Assembly (NCBI GenBank): GCA_947458745.1
Contig: CANGYQ010000018.1
Span: 1-64,000, forward strand
Reading direction: 5' to 3'
Length of the DNA: 64,000 nt
DNA from: Bryobacteraceae bacterium
Lineage (GTDB): Bacteria > Acidobacteriota > Terriglobia > Bryobacterales > Bryobacteraceae
Part shown: positions 18,101 through 26,070 of the stretch, piece by piece
How positions within the stretch are numbered: position 1 is the first letter of the stretch
Layout of the letters: every line of letters begins with the position of its first letter
Translations under genes and position numbers: made by a program
The notes under the pieces: model-generated
Seen by the model: the letters and a program-made list of their open reading frames with translations, nothing else
Told to the model about the DNA's origin: nothing
Databases searched by the model: none

Positions 18101-18305
18101 GTTCTTCAACACGGACCTGAATCTGTCCAAGCAGTTCGACATCACGGAGCGCCAGTCGGTGGACATTCGCTGGGAGGCGTTCAACCTGTTCAACACGGTG
18201 AACTTCAACAACCCGGCGACCGGCCTCGGGGGAACCACCTTCGGCTGGATCACCTCCGCTCGTGACCCGCGGATCATGCAGATGGCAGTCCGGTACCGCT
18301 TCTAG
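15117..18305 (+). CDS. Oar-like TonB-dependent receptor with carboxypeptidase-regulatory domain
   Basis: A protein of 1062 residues from the ATG at 15117 (signal peptide MKSLLALMGLTAALWAQ); an in-frame ATG at 15087 would add ten residues. It has the CarboxypepD_reg domain at about 20-105, a plug with LPLAGRRYTELALLSPG and LLDGVDNNQG, the conserved FSAEFGRSAGAVVNVSIKSGTNQ segment, and a barrel ending in VRYRF with terminal Phe. It belongs to the same family as the proteins at 10734-14147 and 49768-53142 but is clearly diverged in the barrel, so the ligands probably differ. It lies 166 bases after the heptaheme cytochrome gene. Confidence 0.88.
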   Translation: MKSLLALMGLTAALWAQTDSASLRVLVEDPSQASVAGAKVSLLSQATGQRLAGETSADGYAVFSPILRGVYQVEVAQSGFKSVKLTDVTINVDERRLLRVKLEVSSVSETVEVTANVASIQTEQGSLGQVISGRTAVELPLAGRRYTELALLSPGVAASTLNPTTRGPGWFVANGNYHTQNNFLLDGVDNNQGTQNAQALSAQVVQPNPDAIAEFKVQTNSFSAEFGRSAGAVVNVSIKSGTNQTHGTGYYFNRDSALAARGWTNNLNNIPKNNLKWQQYGGTVGGPIQKNKAFYFGAYEGFAQRFADTFQTTVPTLGQRTGAFGALNIVDPSTNTAFPGNVVPASRIDALAKKVIDLYPEPNAPGNFQNGRPTLNYNLQRDGKEDTHKFDTRGDYNLNDKNQLMARYSYLRQKFYRDAIFPGLADGVGNQGSQFNENRSLAAAWTSIVSPRIVNTLRYGNNYTFAEFAHATANETKADAFGFRGFPAEMLQVGGLPLINPTNYNQLGTRNFRPQFQSPKLHQLVETMSVTAGKHFVRAGFEMRLKANDFVDVTRRSPAYNFQGRFTNDAMSDLLLGFPESVQLNTVPEVKQRQEAYSFFVQDDYKLSRTLTLNLGLRYEYTTPFYGSGKNKNINFNPATGALVFASDDDKYLTTPDKNNFGPRIGFAWQAMPERLVIRGGYGLFYNTEDIYGSEANLPLNPPQLIQPTLLRVGTGPAPVRLSDPLPAGVLSNFDSRTIALRTREQEQRSGRIQQFNLAVQYRVSKSSTFEVAYAGNRGVNLFGLYERNQTNFGVDGSVAANRPFPQWQGIQTGASRGKSWYNALQSKFEHSFSKGLYALASFTWASAIDQVGTWDAGASPQFRDRFDLENGRMTQTPVLQYTTAVTYALPWGQSLRGPAKFILGGWRSSFIVNWRTGLPINVGLNGNGIDPATGRAYVFLNRNGGGLRPDRIGEANTGIDPKTDRFRFLNPASYRVQPLNTPGNAARNTAYGPRFFNTDLNLSKQFDITERQSVDIRWEAFNLFNTVNFNNPATGLGGTTFGWITSARDPRIMQMAVRYRF

Positions 18306-18585
18306 CCTGACCGGGTGCGGGAATGGGCCGGAACCCGCTGGGCGGAGCGCGTGGCTCAGAAGATCGCGCGTCTAGACGTTGGGGCGGCTGTCGTGTGAGG
18401 TTCCGCTATTTCGGGTGACTCGGCCCGGTCGCGGAACTCCTCGCGCTCGGGCCGCTGCGCGAAGTCTGCGCGGGTGGGTTATCGTCTGGGCTCGGTTTGC
18501 CGCTGCCGTCAACGGAATGGCGGTCGGCAGGTGATGCCTCCGATGCCACGCCACCCGAGTGTAGTACTATCAAGCCGAGAAAATC

Positions 18586-19431
18586 ATGACCCGACGTGAA
18601 CTGATGGCTGCTTCCGTGGCGTCTGCCGGCTTGGCCGCGCAGGCGACTGCTCAGACGAACAAGATCGAGAAGATCGTCCGCTTTGAGCGTGGCGGCAAGG
18701 TCTCCTACGGCCTGCTGAACGGCGATCAAGTGACGCCCATCGTGGGTACTGACATCTTCAAGCCGGTGCTGGCTACGGCCAAGATGAGCGTGCCGCTGAG
18801 TTCCGTGAAGCTGCTCTATCCGATCAATCCGCCCAAGATCGTCGCCGTGGGCCGCAACTACAAGAGCCACGCGGGTGAAAACGCTCCGCCCAAGCCCGAG
18901 ATGTTCTTCAAGCCCAACACCTGCTTGCAGAACCCCGGTGACCCCATCCTCGTGCCCAGTGATTCCAAGAACCTGCACTATGAAGGTGAACTGGTGCTGG
19001 TGATCGGCAAGAAGCTGAAGAATGCCACCAAGGCCGAAGCGGCAGCGGCAATTTTTGGCGTCACCTGCGGTAATGATGTCAGCGAGCGGGATTGGCAGAG
19101 CGGCAAGGACAAGGATATGCAGTGGTGGCGGGCCAAGGGCGCCGATACGTTTGGTCCGCTGGGGCCCTGGATCGTCAAGGGTCTCGACCCCGGCAACCTG
19201 ATGCTGACCACGCGGCTGAACGGCAAGGTTGTCCAGCAGCAATCTACCAAAGATCTGCTGTTTGACTGCGCCACCTGCATCAGCTTCATCTCTAAGTACG
19301 TCACGCTGGAACAAGGTGACGTCATTTACACGGGTACCCCTGGTACCACCGCCAAGATGGCCCCCGGCGATCTCTGTGAGGTTGAGATCGAAGGCATCGG
19401 CGTGTTGCGTAATCCTTTGAAAGCCGCCTAA
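18586..19431 (+). CDS. Fumarylacetoacetate hydrolase-family protein with exported leader
   Basis: A protein of 281 residues. The C-terminal 210 residues form an FAH fold: VAVGRNYKSHAGE, the metal-binding HYEGELVLVIGK (two glutamates), GNDVSERDWQ (aspartate) and the closing GDVIYTGTPGTTAKMAPGD. The family cleaves C-C bonds or decarboxylates/hydrates keto acids with Mg2+ or Mn2+. Unusually, the protein starts with a twin-arginine-like leader (MTRRELMAASVASAGLAAQATAQ), which predicts export of an enzyme that is normally cytoplasmic. A TACTAT -10-like hexamer ends 15 bases before the ATG. It stands alone, 280 bases after the second receptor gene; those 280 bases show no gene. Confidence 0.88.
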   Translation: MTRRELMAASVASAGLAAQATAQTNKIEKIVRFERGGKVSYGLLNGDQVTPIVGTDIFKPVLATAKMSVPLSSVKLLYPINPPKIVAVGRNYKSHAGENAPPKPEMFFKPNTCLQNPGDPILVPSDSKNLHYEGELVLVIGKKLKNATKAEAAAAIFGVTCGNDVSERDWQSGKDKDMQWWRAKGADTFGPLGPWIVKGLDPGNLMLTTRLNGKVVQQQSTKDLLFDCATCISFISKYVTLEQGDVIYTGTPGTTAKMAPGDLCEVEIEGIGVLRNPLKAA

Positions 19432-19586
19432 TTGGTAGCCTCGGGCCGCCGGGGTGCAAGTGCTTCACGCAGAATAGCGAGCGGAGCCCGGCCGCTTAGA
19501 TCACCCCCCATAACTGCGCCGCAGAGTTGGCATAGGCTGTCAGCCTGCGGCGGTACTGTCAGTTCCACCGCTTCATTGCCGCCCCC

Positions 19587-19655
19587 TCAACCCAACGCCC
19601 GTTCCGCCTCCTGAATGGCGCGACGCGGAATGAAGTCCGCCCGCAGGCTGGCCGA
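19587..19655 (-). pseudogene. Possible C-terminal remnant of a lost gene
   Basis: Twenty-two open codons between two in-frame stops encode ASLRADFIPRRAIQEAERAL plus Gly, which has the composition and codon use of a genuine alpha-helical protein end. No start codon or homologous upstream part was found. The open frame begins where the AT-rich segment approaches, as if the rest of a gene had been replaced. The parent family is unknown. Confidence 0.25.
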
Positions 19656-20018
19656 TCAAGACACATGGGCCCACCTGCGCTGTCAGATATAAACTAACTG
19701 CACCGTATTGCTGATAAGAATGGTCCGAAATAGATGAGGCACTTTGGTGTGGCGACGATAAATAGAGATGGATCTATTCTTGCTCCTGGCTTACGAAGTT
19801 GATAGAGTTAGGGCGATGAAACTGACGTATAACTGCAAGACATAATAAATAGGACAAAATAGATGGGCTTTATGGGAAGGCGTCATCGTGGGATTGTCCA
19901 TTCTGGGGCGTCACCGGTGTCTCTGATTCTGGACGGAATGCGGTAGATAGCCGGAGCACGAAGGCTATTCATGAAGAGAGACATAGGCGTGCTTTCTCTC
20001 GTTGTGCATCTTTAGTAT

Positions 20019-20023
20019 AGGAG
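20019..20023 (+). promoter_or_regulatory. Ribosome-binding site of the first PEP-CTERM gene
   Basis: AGGAG lies 7 bases before the ATG at 20031 and fixes the start. A TAGTAT -10-like hexamer at 20013-20018 directly abuts it; no matching -35 was found. Confidence 0.45.
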
Positions 20024-20030
20024 ATCTCAG

Positions 20031-20672
20031 ATGAAGACGTTGTTATTGTTCATTGCCGCTGGTGCCATGCAACTCGCTGGCGGCGGCATTGCCGGTTGCG
20101 CGACCAGCGACCGCAACGAGATAACGGGCTACGGCTGCAAGACGGAGTTTATCTCCGACCGCTTCGGGGTATTGTTCCGACAAGAAGTTATCATCGAAGA
20201 AGGATACGGCTTCATCCATCTCGTGGTGAAAAATGAGCCTAGCCCTTGGTTTTGGGACCCATTTAACCCGACCTTCGCGTGGGGATGGGTATGGTTGTAC
20301 CGTGACATCGAAGTCTACGGAGTGCCGGGTGGCTTCGAAGCTCGCCCAAGCTACGAGTTTCGCGGCCATCCTGACGCGATGTCAAACAGGTTTTTTGACG
20401 TGCAAGGTAACCGGATCCGCATGGAGTTCAACATCTCCGCGCGGTATTTCGAGAACTTTCCCAATAATTACGACGCGCTGATCCGCCTGACCAGCATCGA
20501 ACTATTTGACCTGCAAACAGGCGAGCCCATAACAGGGTACCGATATTCCGCGGGTCCCCCACCCGGCATGATGGTCGGAGGAATTCCGCCGGCACCTGAA
20601 CCCGCCACCGCCGGCTTGGCGGCCTGTGCTGTCTTCGCGCTCGCGCTCTGGCGTTGGCGGGTAGGCTGCTGA
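20031..20672 (+). CDS. PEP-CTERM sorted secreted protein, paralogue 1
   Basis: A protein of 213 residues with a signal peptide (MKTLLLFIAAGAMQLAGGG), a beta-rich aromatic middle part, and a C-terminal PEP-CTERM sorting signal: APEPATAGL, a hydrophobic helix and a basic tail (LWRWRVGC). In this system an exosortase removes the tail and the protein is moved to the surface or the extracellular matrix. The segment just before the tail, ELFDLQTGEPITGYRYSAG.PPG.MVGG, is shared with the next gene's product, so the two are tandem duplicates. No exosortase gene is in this window. Function of the middle domain is unknown. The gene follows an AT-rich region and is itself less GC-rich than its neighbours. 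Confidence 0.85.
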   Translation: MKTLLLFIAAGAMQLAGGGIAGCATSDRNEITGYGCKTEFISDRFGVLFRQEVIIEEGYGFIHLVVKNEPSPWFWDPFNPTFAWGWVWLYRDIEVYGVPGGFEARPSYEFRGHPDAMSNRFFDVQGNRIRMEFNISARYFENFPNNYDALIRLTSIELFDLQTGEPITGYRYSAGPPPGMMVGGIPPAPEPATAGLAACAVFALALWRWRVGC

Positions 20673-20740
20673 CCGGGTAGACCCTTGAAAGGACTTGCGA
20701 CAAAAGACCTAAAGTTAGGACGGTTCGAAAGAGAACTCAA

Positions 20741-21475
20741 ATGAAAAACTTCAATATACTCGCCCTAGCCTTACTCGGCGGGCAACTGGTTTCGGCCGGA
20801 TGGATCGGAGTAGCATCTTGCGACACGGGGCCCTTCCTCCCGTGGGAATCGAGGGTACAGAGTAGCTCAGGCTGCGCTACCGAGTTCTGGACAGAGTATC
20901 CGGTTTATGAATATGACGTGGACTCGGGCGAAGGGAGATATGTTCACTACCCAGTTCTGATTCAAGAGGAGATGTCGTTCCGCACGAGCGGATTCAGCAC
21001 GATCACCGTGCATCAGCGGAACCAGCCGGTGGGCATTTTTGAGCCTCCCGACCATGGGGGGCTCTATTTCTCGGCTCTGAGTGCTCGCTTCCTGGAAGTC
21101 ATCAGGATCTACGTGCCCGGTGTCCCGCGCGAGATTTGGGTGCAAGTGGATTGGCGGCAAGACAACCTCCTCGGCGAGTACGAGTTTCACTCCATTGAGC
21201 AGCTCGATGCGAATGAACTACTGGTGGATGCGACGCTCGATGTGTACAGTTGGTACATGTACCCCTACCCTCAGAATCAGGACCTAACATTCTCGATCGA
21301 GCGTATCCGCCTCTTCGATAAGAACGGTCTCCTAACGGGCTACCAATACTCCGCGGGACCCGAGCCGGGCGTGATGGTGGGTGGAACGTTGTGGACGCCC
21401 GAACCCGCGACATTCGGCTTGATGGCCGGATGTTTGCTGTTGTTTATCGGGTGGCACCGCTTCCGGGCCAATTGA
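20741..21475 (+). CDS. PEP-CTERM sorted secreted protein, paralogue 2
   Basis: A protein of 244 residues with a signal peptide (MKNFNILALALLGGQLVSAG), an acidic and aromatic-rich domain, and the sorting tail TPEPATFGL - hydrophobic helix - WHRFRAN. It shares with the preceding protein the segment RLFDKNGLLTGYQYSAGPEPG.MVGG and two early cysteines, but the rest has diverged strongly. The 68-base gap to the first gene suggests one transcript. The product is probably an extracellular or matrix-associated protein; no enzymatic motif is visible. Confidence 0.85.
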   Translation: MKNFNILALALLGGQLVSAGWIGVASCDTGPFLPWESRVQSSSGCATEFWTEYPVYEYDVDSGEGRYVHYPVLIQEEMSFRTSGFSTITVHQRNQPVGIFEPPDHGGLYFSALSARFLEVIRIYVPGVPREIWVQVDWRQDNLLGEYEFHSIEQLDANELLVDATLDVYSWYMYPYPQNQDLTFSIERIRLFDKNGLLTGYQYSAGPEPGVMVGGTLWTPEPATFGLMAGCLLLFIGWHRFRAN

Positions 21476-21524
21476 CCGCTTGCCCGGTGTTGTGGCGGCG
21501 CAGCGGAGAGAAGGGCGTTCTCGC

Positions 21525-21710
21525 CTACCGCACCGGCCGGTCGCGCCGCCCGTGACGCACGGCGAACCACATCAGGCATAGCGCGAACGGAACCACCAGC
21601 GCGAACAGCAGGAAGATGCGGCGGGGGACGTGGTTACGCGCTTGTTCCCGGCGGTCCCCCACGGCATCCACTTCCTCGATCAACTTCCGGATGGCTTCTT
21701 TTTCCGACAT
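21525..21710 (-). CDS. Small single-helix membrane protein
   Basis: Sixty-one residues: an acidic/basic N-terminal helix (MSEKEAIRKLIEEVDAVGDR), one membrane helix about 30-48 (IFLLFALVVPFALCLMWFAV) and a very basic tail (RHGRRDRPVR) that predicts a cytoplasmic C-terminus. GGGAG lies 4 bases before the ATG, supporting the start. It follows the LarA-like gene by 17 bases on the same strand, so the two are probably co-transcribed. I do not recognise the family. Confidence 0.55.
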   Translation of the reverse strand: MSEKEAIRKLIEEVDAVGDRREQARNHVPRRIFLLFALVVPFALCLMWFAVRHGRRDRPVR

Positions 21711-21727
21711 CGCTCCCAAGTGACGTT

Positions 21728-23032
21728 CTAGTGCGCCACTTCTTCGGATGCCGCCCACGGTACGCCGGACTCAGTTCGAACGTTCGACAAATTGCCGTGA
21801 TCGTCAAACTCAAAGCCCCGGCTCTCGCCAATGATCTCGAGCTGCGGGTTGGCCTCAATCTCCGGCCGCAGGTTGTCGCTGAGTTCCAGTACCCGCAGTT
21901 CCATCGTGTTCCGGATCCAGCCGTAGGTCACTTGGCCCAAATCGAGTTTGCCCACCGTGCGCGCCAGGCGCTCCAGGCACTCGCGATCAGTGGAGAAGTG
22001 CGGCGGCGTCCGGACCGCGGCCGGCGTGGACGCGGTGAAGGAGTTGATGTAGGTGGGGTTCCAGTCGATCTTTTCGAGCAGCCGGTCATGGATGACATCC
22101 GCCATCCCTAAGCCCACGCCATTCCCGTAAGACTTCGACGAAAGCCCGCGCACGAAAAGCCGGTGGATCTTGCCCGCCGTGTCCCAGGGGTTGTACTGGC
22201 CCTGCACGCTGCGGTTCACCACCTTGGTGTCCATGCCCGCGCCCGAGATGGTCTTGCCGATCTCATCGAGAATCAGTACGTCCAACTCCGCCACCGGCAC
22301 CCGGCCCATCCAGCTCTTCACCAGTTGCAGCAACTCTTCTTCGCGCTGCTCCATGCTGTCCACCGGAACCGCGGTCAGCTGGCCGGTGTTGTGGTTGGCG
22401 TCTTCCAAAATGGCCAACCCACCCAGGATCTTGCCGGACTTCAGCACCTGGCGGCCCACCGCGCGGATCACCGTCTCAAGACCAAGTTTGTAGGCATAAG
22501 TGTGATAGCGCTGCGCCCCGGCAAACTTGCCCAGACCAATGGCCATCATCTTGAACAGGCCCGATTCAATGCCACCCGCGAAATCCGTGTGCCACTTCAC
22601 GCGGCCCACCAGCATCACGCCGTCGGCGTTGAACGCTTCCTGGTCCATGAACGCTTCAATGCCGTCCGCCGTGGAACCCAGGCTGACCACGCCCAGCTGC
22701 GACACCACCGGGCACCCCATGGCCGCCTCATGCACGCCATAGTGAGCCAGTACATCCGCCTGTCCCTGCGCGGTGGCCGCGCCGTGGCTACCCATGGCCG
22801 GGAAGATGAACGGCTGCATGCCGACCGACTTCCAGAAATCTACGACGGCGCGCACGATGGTCGCCAGGTTGGCGATACCGCGCGACCCAACGCCGATGGC
22901 CACTCGGGCCCCGGGCTGCAAGCGCGCGGCAAAACCGGCTTGCGAAAGCTCAGCGTGAACGGTGCCTGGGATGTCGTGAACCCGGCGGTCAGGGAAGTGC
23001 TGCTTAACCAGCAGCAGGCGCGGAAATTCCAT
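21728..23032 (-). CDS. LarA-like (DUF2088) lactate racemase-domain protein
   Basis: A protein of 434 residues, close to the length of LarA, the nickel-pincer lactate racemase. N-terminal signatures include VAIGVGSRGIANL (about 44-56) and the PAMGSHGAAT loop (about 79-88), both typical of the DUF2088/LarA_N fold; GRVKWHTDF and LDEIGKTISGAGMD follow in the C-terminal half. Family members interconvert hydroxy-acid stereoisomers with a pyridinium-dithio-nickel cofactor, but many homologues act on substrates other than lactate and some are not racemases. No larB, larC or larE gene is visible in the window, so cofactor supply must come from elsewhere. Confidence 0.85.
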   Translation of the reverse strand: MEFPRLLLVKQHFPDRRVHDIPGTVHAELSQAGFAARLQPGARVAIGVGSRGIANLATIVRAVVDFWKSVGMQPFIFPAMGSHGAATAQGQADVLAHYGVHEAAMGCPVVSQLGVVSLGSTADGIEAFMDQEAFNADGVMLVGRVKWHTDFAGGIESGLFKMMAIGLGKFAGAQRYHTYAYKLGLETVIRAVGRQVLKSGKILGGLAILEDANHNTGQLTAVPVDSMEQREEELLQLVKSWMGRVPVAELDVLILDEIGKTISGAGMDTKVVNRSVQGQYNPWDTAGKIHRLFVRGLSSKSYGNGVGLGMADVIHDRLLEKIDWNPTYINSFTASTPAAVRTPPHFSTDRECLERLARTVGKLDLGQVTYGWIRNTMELRVLELSDNLRPEIEANPQLEIIGESRGFEFDDHGNLSNVRTESGVPWAASEEVAH

Positions 23033-23045
23033 ACGTCAGGATTAG

Positions 23046-23051
23046 ATTATA
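23046..23051 (-). promoter_or_regulatory. -10 element of the LarA-like gene
   Basis: A perfect TATAAT on the minus strand ends 13 bases before the ATG at 23032. No clear -35 is present at the right distance. The mRNA would have a leader of about 6 bases. Confidence 0.45.
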
Positions 23052-23074
23052 CGATGCTGGTGCTAAGTGTTCTT

Positions 23075-23581
23075 ATGGACAGCAGCCTCACCAACACGCC
23101 CTTCGCCGTGCTGACCACCGTGGTCGCTCCGGCGATCCTCACCAACGCCAGTTCGGTGCTGGCCCTGGGGACGTCCAATCGCATCGCGCGCGTTGTCGAC
23201 CGGACGCGTTATCTCACCGACGAGTTGAAGCGCCACCCACCGGAATCAACGGCCTATCTCCAGTTGATGCGGCAGATGGGGCGGCTCCGTTCGCGGTCGC
23301 AACTGCTGGTGCGCGCGTTGCGGATTTTGTACGCCGGCCTGGGTTCGTTTGCGGCTGCTGCGCTGATCACCGTGCTCGGTTCCGCGCTGGCCTACTACGA
23401 CGTGATGCTGGTGTTCCAGGCACTGGCGTTGGCCGGGCTATTGATTGGTGTTTTCGCAGTGGGCAGTTTGGTGTATGGTTGCTCCTTGTTGGTGCGGGAG
23501 ACCCGCCTGGCGCTCGACCAGATTGACGAGGAAGTGGCGGACGCGGTGTCGGACAGCCGCTCGAAAGGTGATCACACGTAG
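23075..23581 (+). CDS. DUF2721 membrane protein
   Basis: A protein of 168 residues from the ATG at 23075 (an in-frame ATG at 23054 would add seven). The N-terminus has the DUF2721 pattern: PFAVLTTVVAPAILTNASSVLALGTSNRIARVVDR, with three apparent membrane helices at about 8-28, 85-108 and 113-138, and a charged amphipathic segment between the first two. The C-terminal tail is acidic and probably cytoplasmic. The function of the family is unknown. The stop codon TAG is followed at once by the ATG of the sialidase gene, so translation may be coupled. It is divergent from the LarA-like gene. Confidence 0.8.
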   Translation: MDSSLTNTPFAVLTTVVAPAILTNASSVLALGTSNRIARVVDRTRYLTDELKRHPPESTAYLQLMRQMGRLRSRSQLLVRALRILYAGLGSFAAAALITVLGSALAYYDVMLVFQALALAGLLIGVFAVGSLVYGCSLLVRETRLALDQIDEEVADAVSDSRSKGDHT

Positions 23582-24748
23582 ATGAACCGGCGCGAATTTG
23601 TTGGATTGACGGCTACTGCGCTCAGCGCCCCGACGCTGGCCGCGCCGCCGCTACCCCGGGGCTATTCGATTCCCGTAGTGGACCTGTCTCGCGAGACCGC
23701 CCGGCAAGTGGTCGTAGATCGCGAACCCGGCCAGTATCTGGGCCACCCCACCACGGTACTGCTGGAAGACAACAAGACCATGCTCTGCGTCTACCCCAAA
23801 GGCCACGGCAAGGGTGCCATCCAGATGAAGCGGTCCACCGACGGCGGCCTCACCTGGTCGCCGCGCCTGCCGGTGCCGGAAAACTGGGCTACCTCGCAGG
23901 AGACCCCCACCATCCACCGCACGGTGGATCGCGAAGGGCGCAAGCGGCTGATCCTGTTCTCTGGGCTCTACCCGGTGCGCATGGCCTACTCCGAAGATGA
24001 TGGCGTCACCTGGACCCGCTTGGCCCCCATCGGTAACTTTGGCGGCATCGTGGCCATGGGCGATGTCAAGCGGCTGAAGGATGGCCGGTACTTGGCGGTG
24101 TTCCATGACGACGGCCGGTATTTCGCGCCTCCGGCCGTGCCACCATCGGGGCCCCACGTGCCGGTGTTCAAGGTCTACAAGACGCTCTCAGGCGACGGCG
24201 GCCTCAACTGGAGCGCGCCGGAAGTGATCGCGCAGCATCCGCAGGCCCATCTCTGTGAACCCGGCCTGGTGCGCTCGCCCAATGGCAAGCAACTGGCCAT
24301 GCTGCTGCGCGAAAACAGCCGCAAGTTCAACTCGTTCATCTCCTTCAGCGACGACGAAGGCCAACGCTGGAGTGAGCCGCGAGAACTGCCCGGCGCTCTC
24401 ACCGGTGACCGCCATGTGGCCCGCTACGCCGCCGATGGCCGCCTCTTCATCAGCTTCCGCGACACCACGCACGAGAGCCCCACCAAGGGCGATTGGGTGG
24501 GCTGGGTGGGCCGCTATGACGATCTGGCGAAGGGCAGGGAAGGCCAGTACCGGGTGCGTTTGATGAAGAATCATTTCCGCAGCGATTGCGCCTACCCCGG
24601 CGTGGACCTGCTGCCGGATGGCACCTTTGTCGTCACCACCTACGGCCACTGGACTCCCGATGAGCCGCCGTATGTCGTCAGCGTTCGGTTCACGCTGAAG
24701 GAACTGGATCAGCGGGCCAAAGCGGGCGCCACTTCGGCACTGCGATAA
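23582..24748 (+). CDS. Exported sialidase/BNR-repeat beta-propeller protein
   Basis: A protein of 388 residues with a strong twin-arginine leader (MNRREFVGLTATALSAPTLAA). Four Asp-box/BNR repeats are readable: STDGGLTW, SEDDGVTW, SGDGGLNW and SDDEGQRW. The six-bladed propeller of sialidases is built from such repeats. The family hydrolyses terminal sialic acids or binds glycans. I did not find a confident arginine triad, so activity is not certain. The ATG directly follows the DUF2721 stop (TAGATG). It ends 31 bases from the convergent pyruvyl-transferase-like gene. Confidence 0.82.
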   Translation: MNRREFVGLTATALSAPTLAAPPLPRGYSIPVVDLSRETARQVVVDREPGQYLGHPTTVLLEDNKTMLCVYPKGHGKGAIQMKRSTDGGLTWSPRLPVPENWATSQETPTIHRTVDREGRKRLILFSGLYPVRMAYSEDDGVTWTRLAPIGNFGGIVAMGDVKRLKDGRYLAVFHDDGRYFAPPAVPPSGPHVPVFKVYKTLSGDGGLNWSAPEVIAQHPQAHLCEPGLVRSPNGKQLAMLLRENSRKFNSFISFSDDEGQRWSEPRELPGALTGDRHVARYAADGRLFISFRDTTHESPTKGDWVGWVGRYDDLAKGREGQYRVRLMKNHFRSDCAYPGVDLLPDGTFVVTTYGHWTPDEPPYVVSVRFTLKELDQRAKAGATSALR

Positions 24749-24779
24749 GGGACCGGCAAGATCGCTGGCGGAGACGCGA

Positions 24780-26057
24780 CTACGCGCTCAAGACACCCCG
24801 GACCGCGGCCATCCCCTCTGCCTGCAACCGCTGCGCCACGGCGACCGCATCCACTACTTTCCGCCGGGCCGCCGCTCGATTGGCGTGCATGCCCAGAACG
24901 GTCCGCGCCAGTTCGTCGCCGGAGGTCGCGTCCACTTCAAAGTACCAGTCGCCCAAACCGACGTCCTTCCACATCTGCCCCTTGATACCGTCCTCGGGCT
25001 GGTGCACGTAGATGCAAGGCGTACCCTGCGCCGCGGCGATGATCGGCGAATGGCACTCAAAGCTGACCACCGCCGCCGCCTGCCGGTAGATCGACGCGGC
25101 TTCATCAGGCAGCCAATAGGTCTTGCGACGAACGACATGAGGCTTGACGTCGGCCGGGAGCGGATCAAACAGCAGCGGGTCGATGATGTCCAGTTCGTAG
25201 GTCATCTCCGGACACAGCAGCGCCTGGCCGCCGGTTTGGCGCACCCATGCCGTGATCATCTGGCGCAGCTTGGCATGGTCCGTCTCGCCATGCTTTTCGT
25301 TCACTGCATCGCGCCGCGCGGATTCTTCCGGACTGGTGGTGGCCTTGCGGAACTTGTGATATGGCGTGTAGCGCAACCGCGGGATTACCGCAATAAACGG
25401 CGCTTTCAACTTCTGCTCGCTCATAAAGCGCGACGCCACGGTGTCATCGGTGATGTCGAAACTGAATGTGCCATCGGGGACAAATTTCAGTTGCGGAACT
25501 TTGACGCCCGCCTGCTGGACGTTGCTGAGCGACTTGGTTTCACGGGTAAACAGAAACTTCGACCCGCCAATCAAGGCCCTCAGCGCATCGTCCATGCCGG
25601 AACTGGCCGCCTCAGAATTGGTGGTGATGGTGACGCCAAAGAATCCGTAGGGCTTGCCGGTGGCCGCCCGCCAAGCGCGAAACTGGTTCGCCGCCACGAT
25701 CGAGGGACCACTGCCATGCAGCAGAAAATCGGCGTCCTGAAAGGCCGCCGTCAACTCCGGCGTATCCGGTTTGCCATCCGGTCTCACGTTGCCGCGGATG
25801 ATCTTCAGTCGGGGGAAACGGCGCTGCAGCATTGGTTCGGTGCCGCGCTCAATCTCACCCGGCCACAGAATCACCTCGGCCTGCGGGATGTGTTTCTCGA
25901 TCAGCGCCAGCACGCCAGGGGTGTGGGCGATATCTCCGATGTTCACCGACTGCCAGCCGGAACGGAGCATCAGCACGGGCGCCTTCTTCTGCGCCTGCAC
26001 CGCCCGGGCACCTAACGTCGCCAGCGATGTCGTAAGCAGTGTTCGGCGGTCGATCAT
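24780..26057 (-). CDS. Polysaccharide pyruvyl transferase-family protein with leader
   Basis: A protein of 425 residues. After a leader (MIDRRTLLTTSLATLGARAVQA) comes the polysaccharide pyruvyl transferase domain: SGWQSVNIGDIAHTPG near the N-terminus (the N.GD loop), an FLFTRETKS segment, and the later SFECHSPIIAAAQGTPCIYV loop with its conserved histidine and the AAAQG.P motif. Cytoplasmic members transfer pyruvate from PEP to exopolysaccharide sugars. A twin-arginine-like leader on such a protein is unusual, since PEP is not available in the periplasm. It starts 13 bases after the LamG gene, so they form an operon. Confidence 0.82.
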   Translation of the reverse strand: MIDRRTLLTTSLATLGARAVQAQKKAPVLMLRSGWQSVNIGDIAHTPGVLALIEKHIPQAEVILWPGEIERGTEPMLQRRFPRLKIIRGNVRPDGKPDTPELTAAFQDADFLLHGSGPSIVAANQFRAWRAATGKPYGFFGVTITTNSEAASSGMDDALRALIGGSKFLFTRETKSLSNVQQAGVKVPQLKFVPDGTFSFDITDDTVASRFMSEQKLKAPFIAVIPRLRYTPYHKFRKATTSPEESARRDAVNEKHGETDHAKLRQMITAWVRQTGGQALLCPEMTYELDIIDPLLFDPLPADVKPHVVRRKTYWLPDEAASIYRQAAAVVSFECHSPIIAAAQGTPCIYVHQPEDGIKGQMWKDVGLGDWYFEVDATSGDELARTVLGMHANRAAARRKVVDAVAVAQRLQAEGMAAVRGVLSA

Positions 26058-26070
26058 GGCGACTCCTGGC

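Larger units (their letters stand above)
19432..20030. other. 599-bp stretch without a recognised gene; right half AT-rich
   Basis: The first part (to about 19660) has the usual high GC and holds a possible 22-codon gene remnant on the minus strand. From about 19680 to 20000 composition drops sharply: hand counts of three 60-base lines (19681-19860) give 24, 26 and 20 G+C, i.e. 33-43%. There are two short open frames (19768-19845, 19863-19946) with no recognisable product. The region probably contains the upstream control region of the PEP-CTERM pair and may mark foreign DNA. No inverted repeats flanking an insertion sequence and no tRNA were seen. Confidence 0.6.

Noticed and set aside
19768..19946. 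Two short open frames (25 and 27 codons) in the AT-rich segment
   Set aside because: No ribosome-binding site, no conserved motif, and lengths expected by chance at this base composition.
22163..23074. Long upstream extension of the DUF2721 frame
   Set aside because: The DUF2721 domain begins right after 23075; the upstream part lies opposite the LarA-like gene and has antisense composition.
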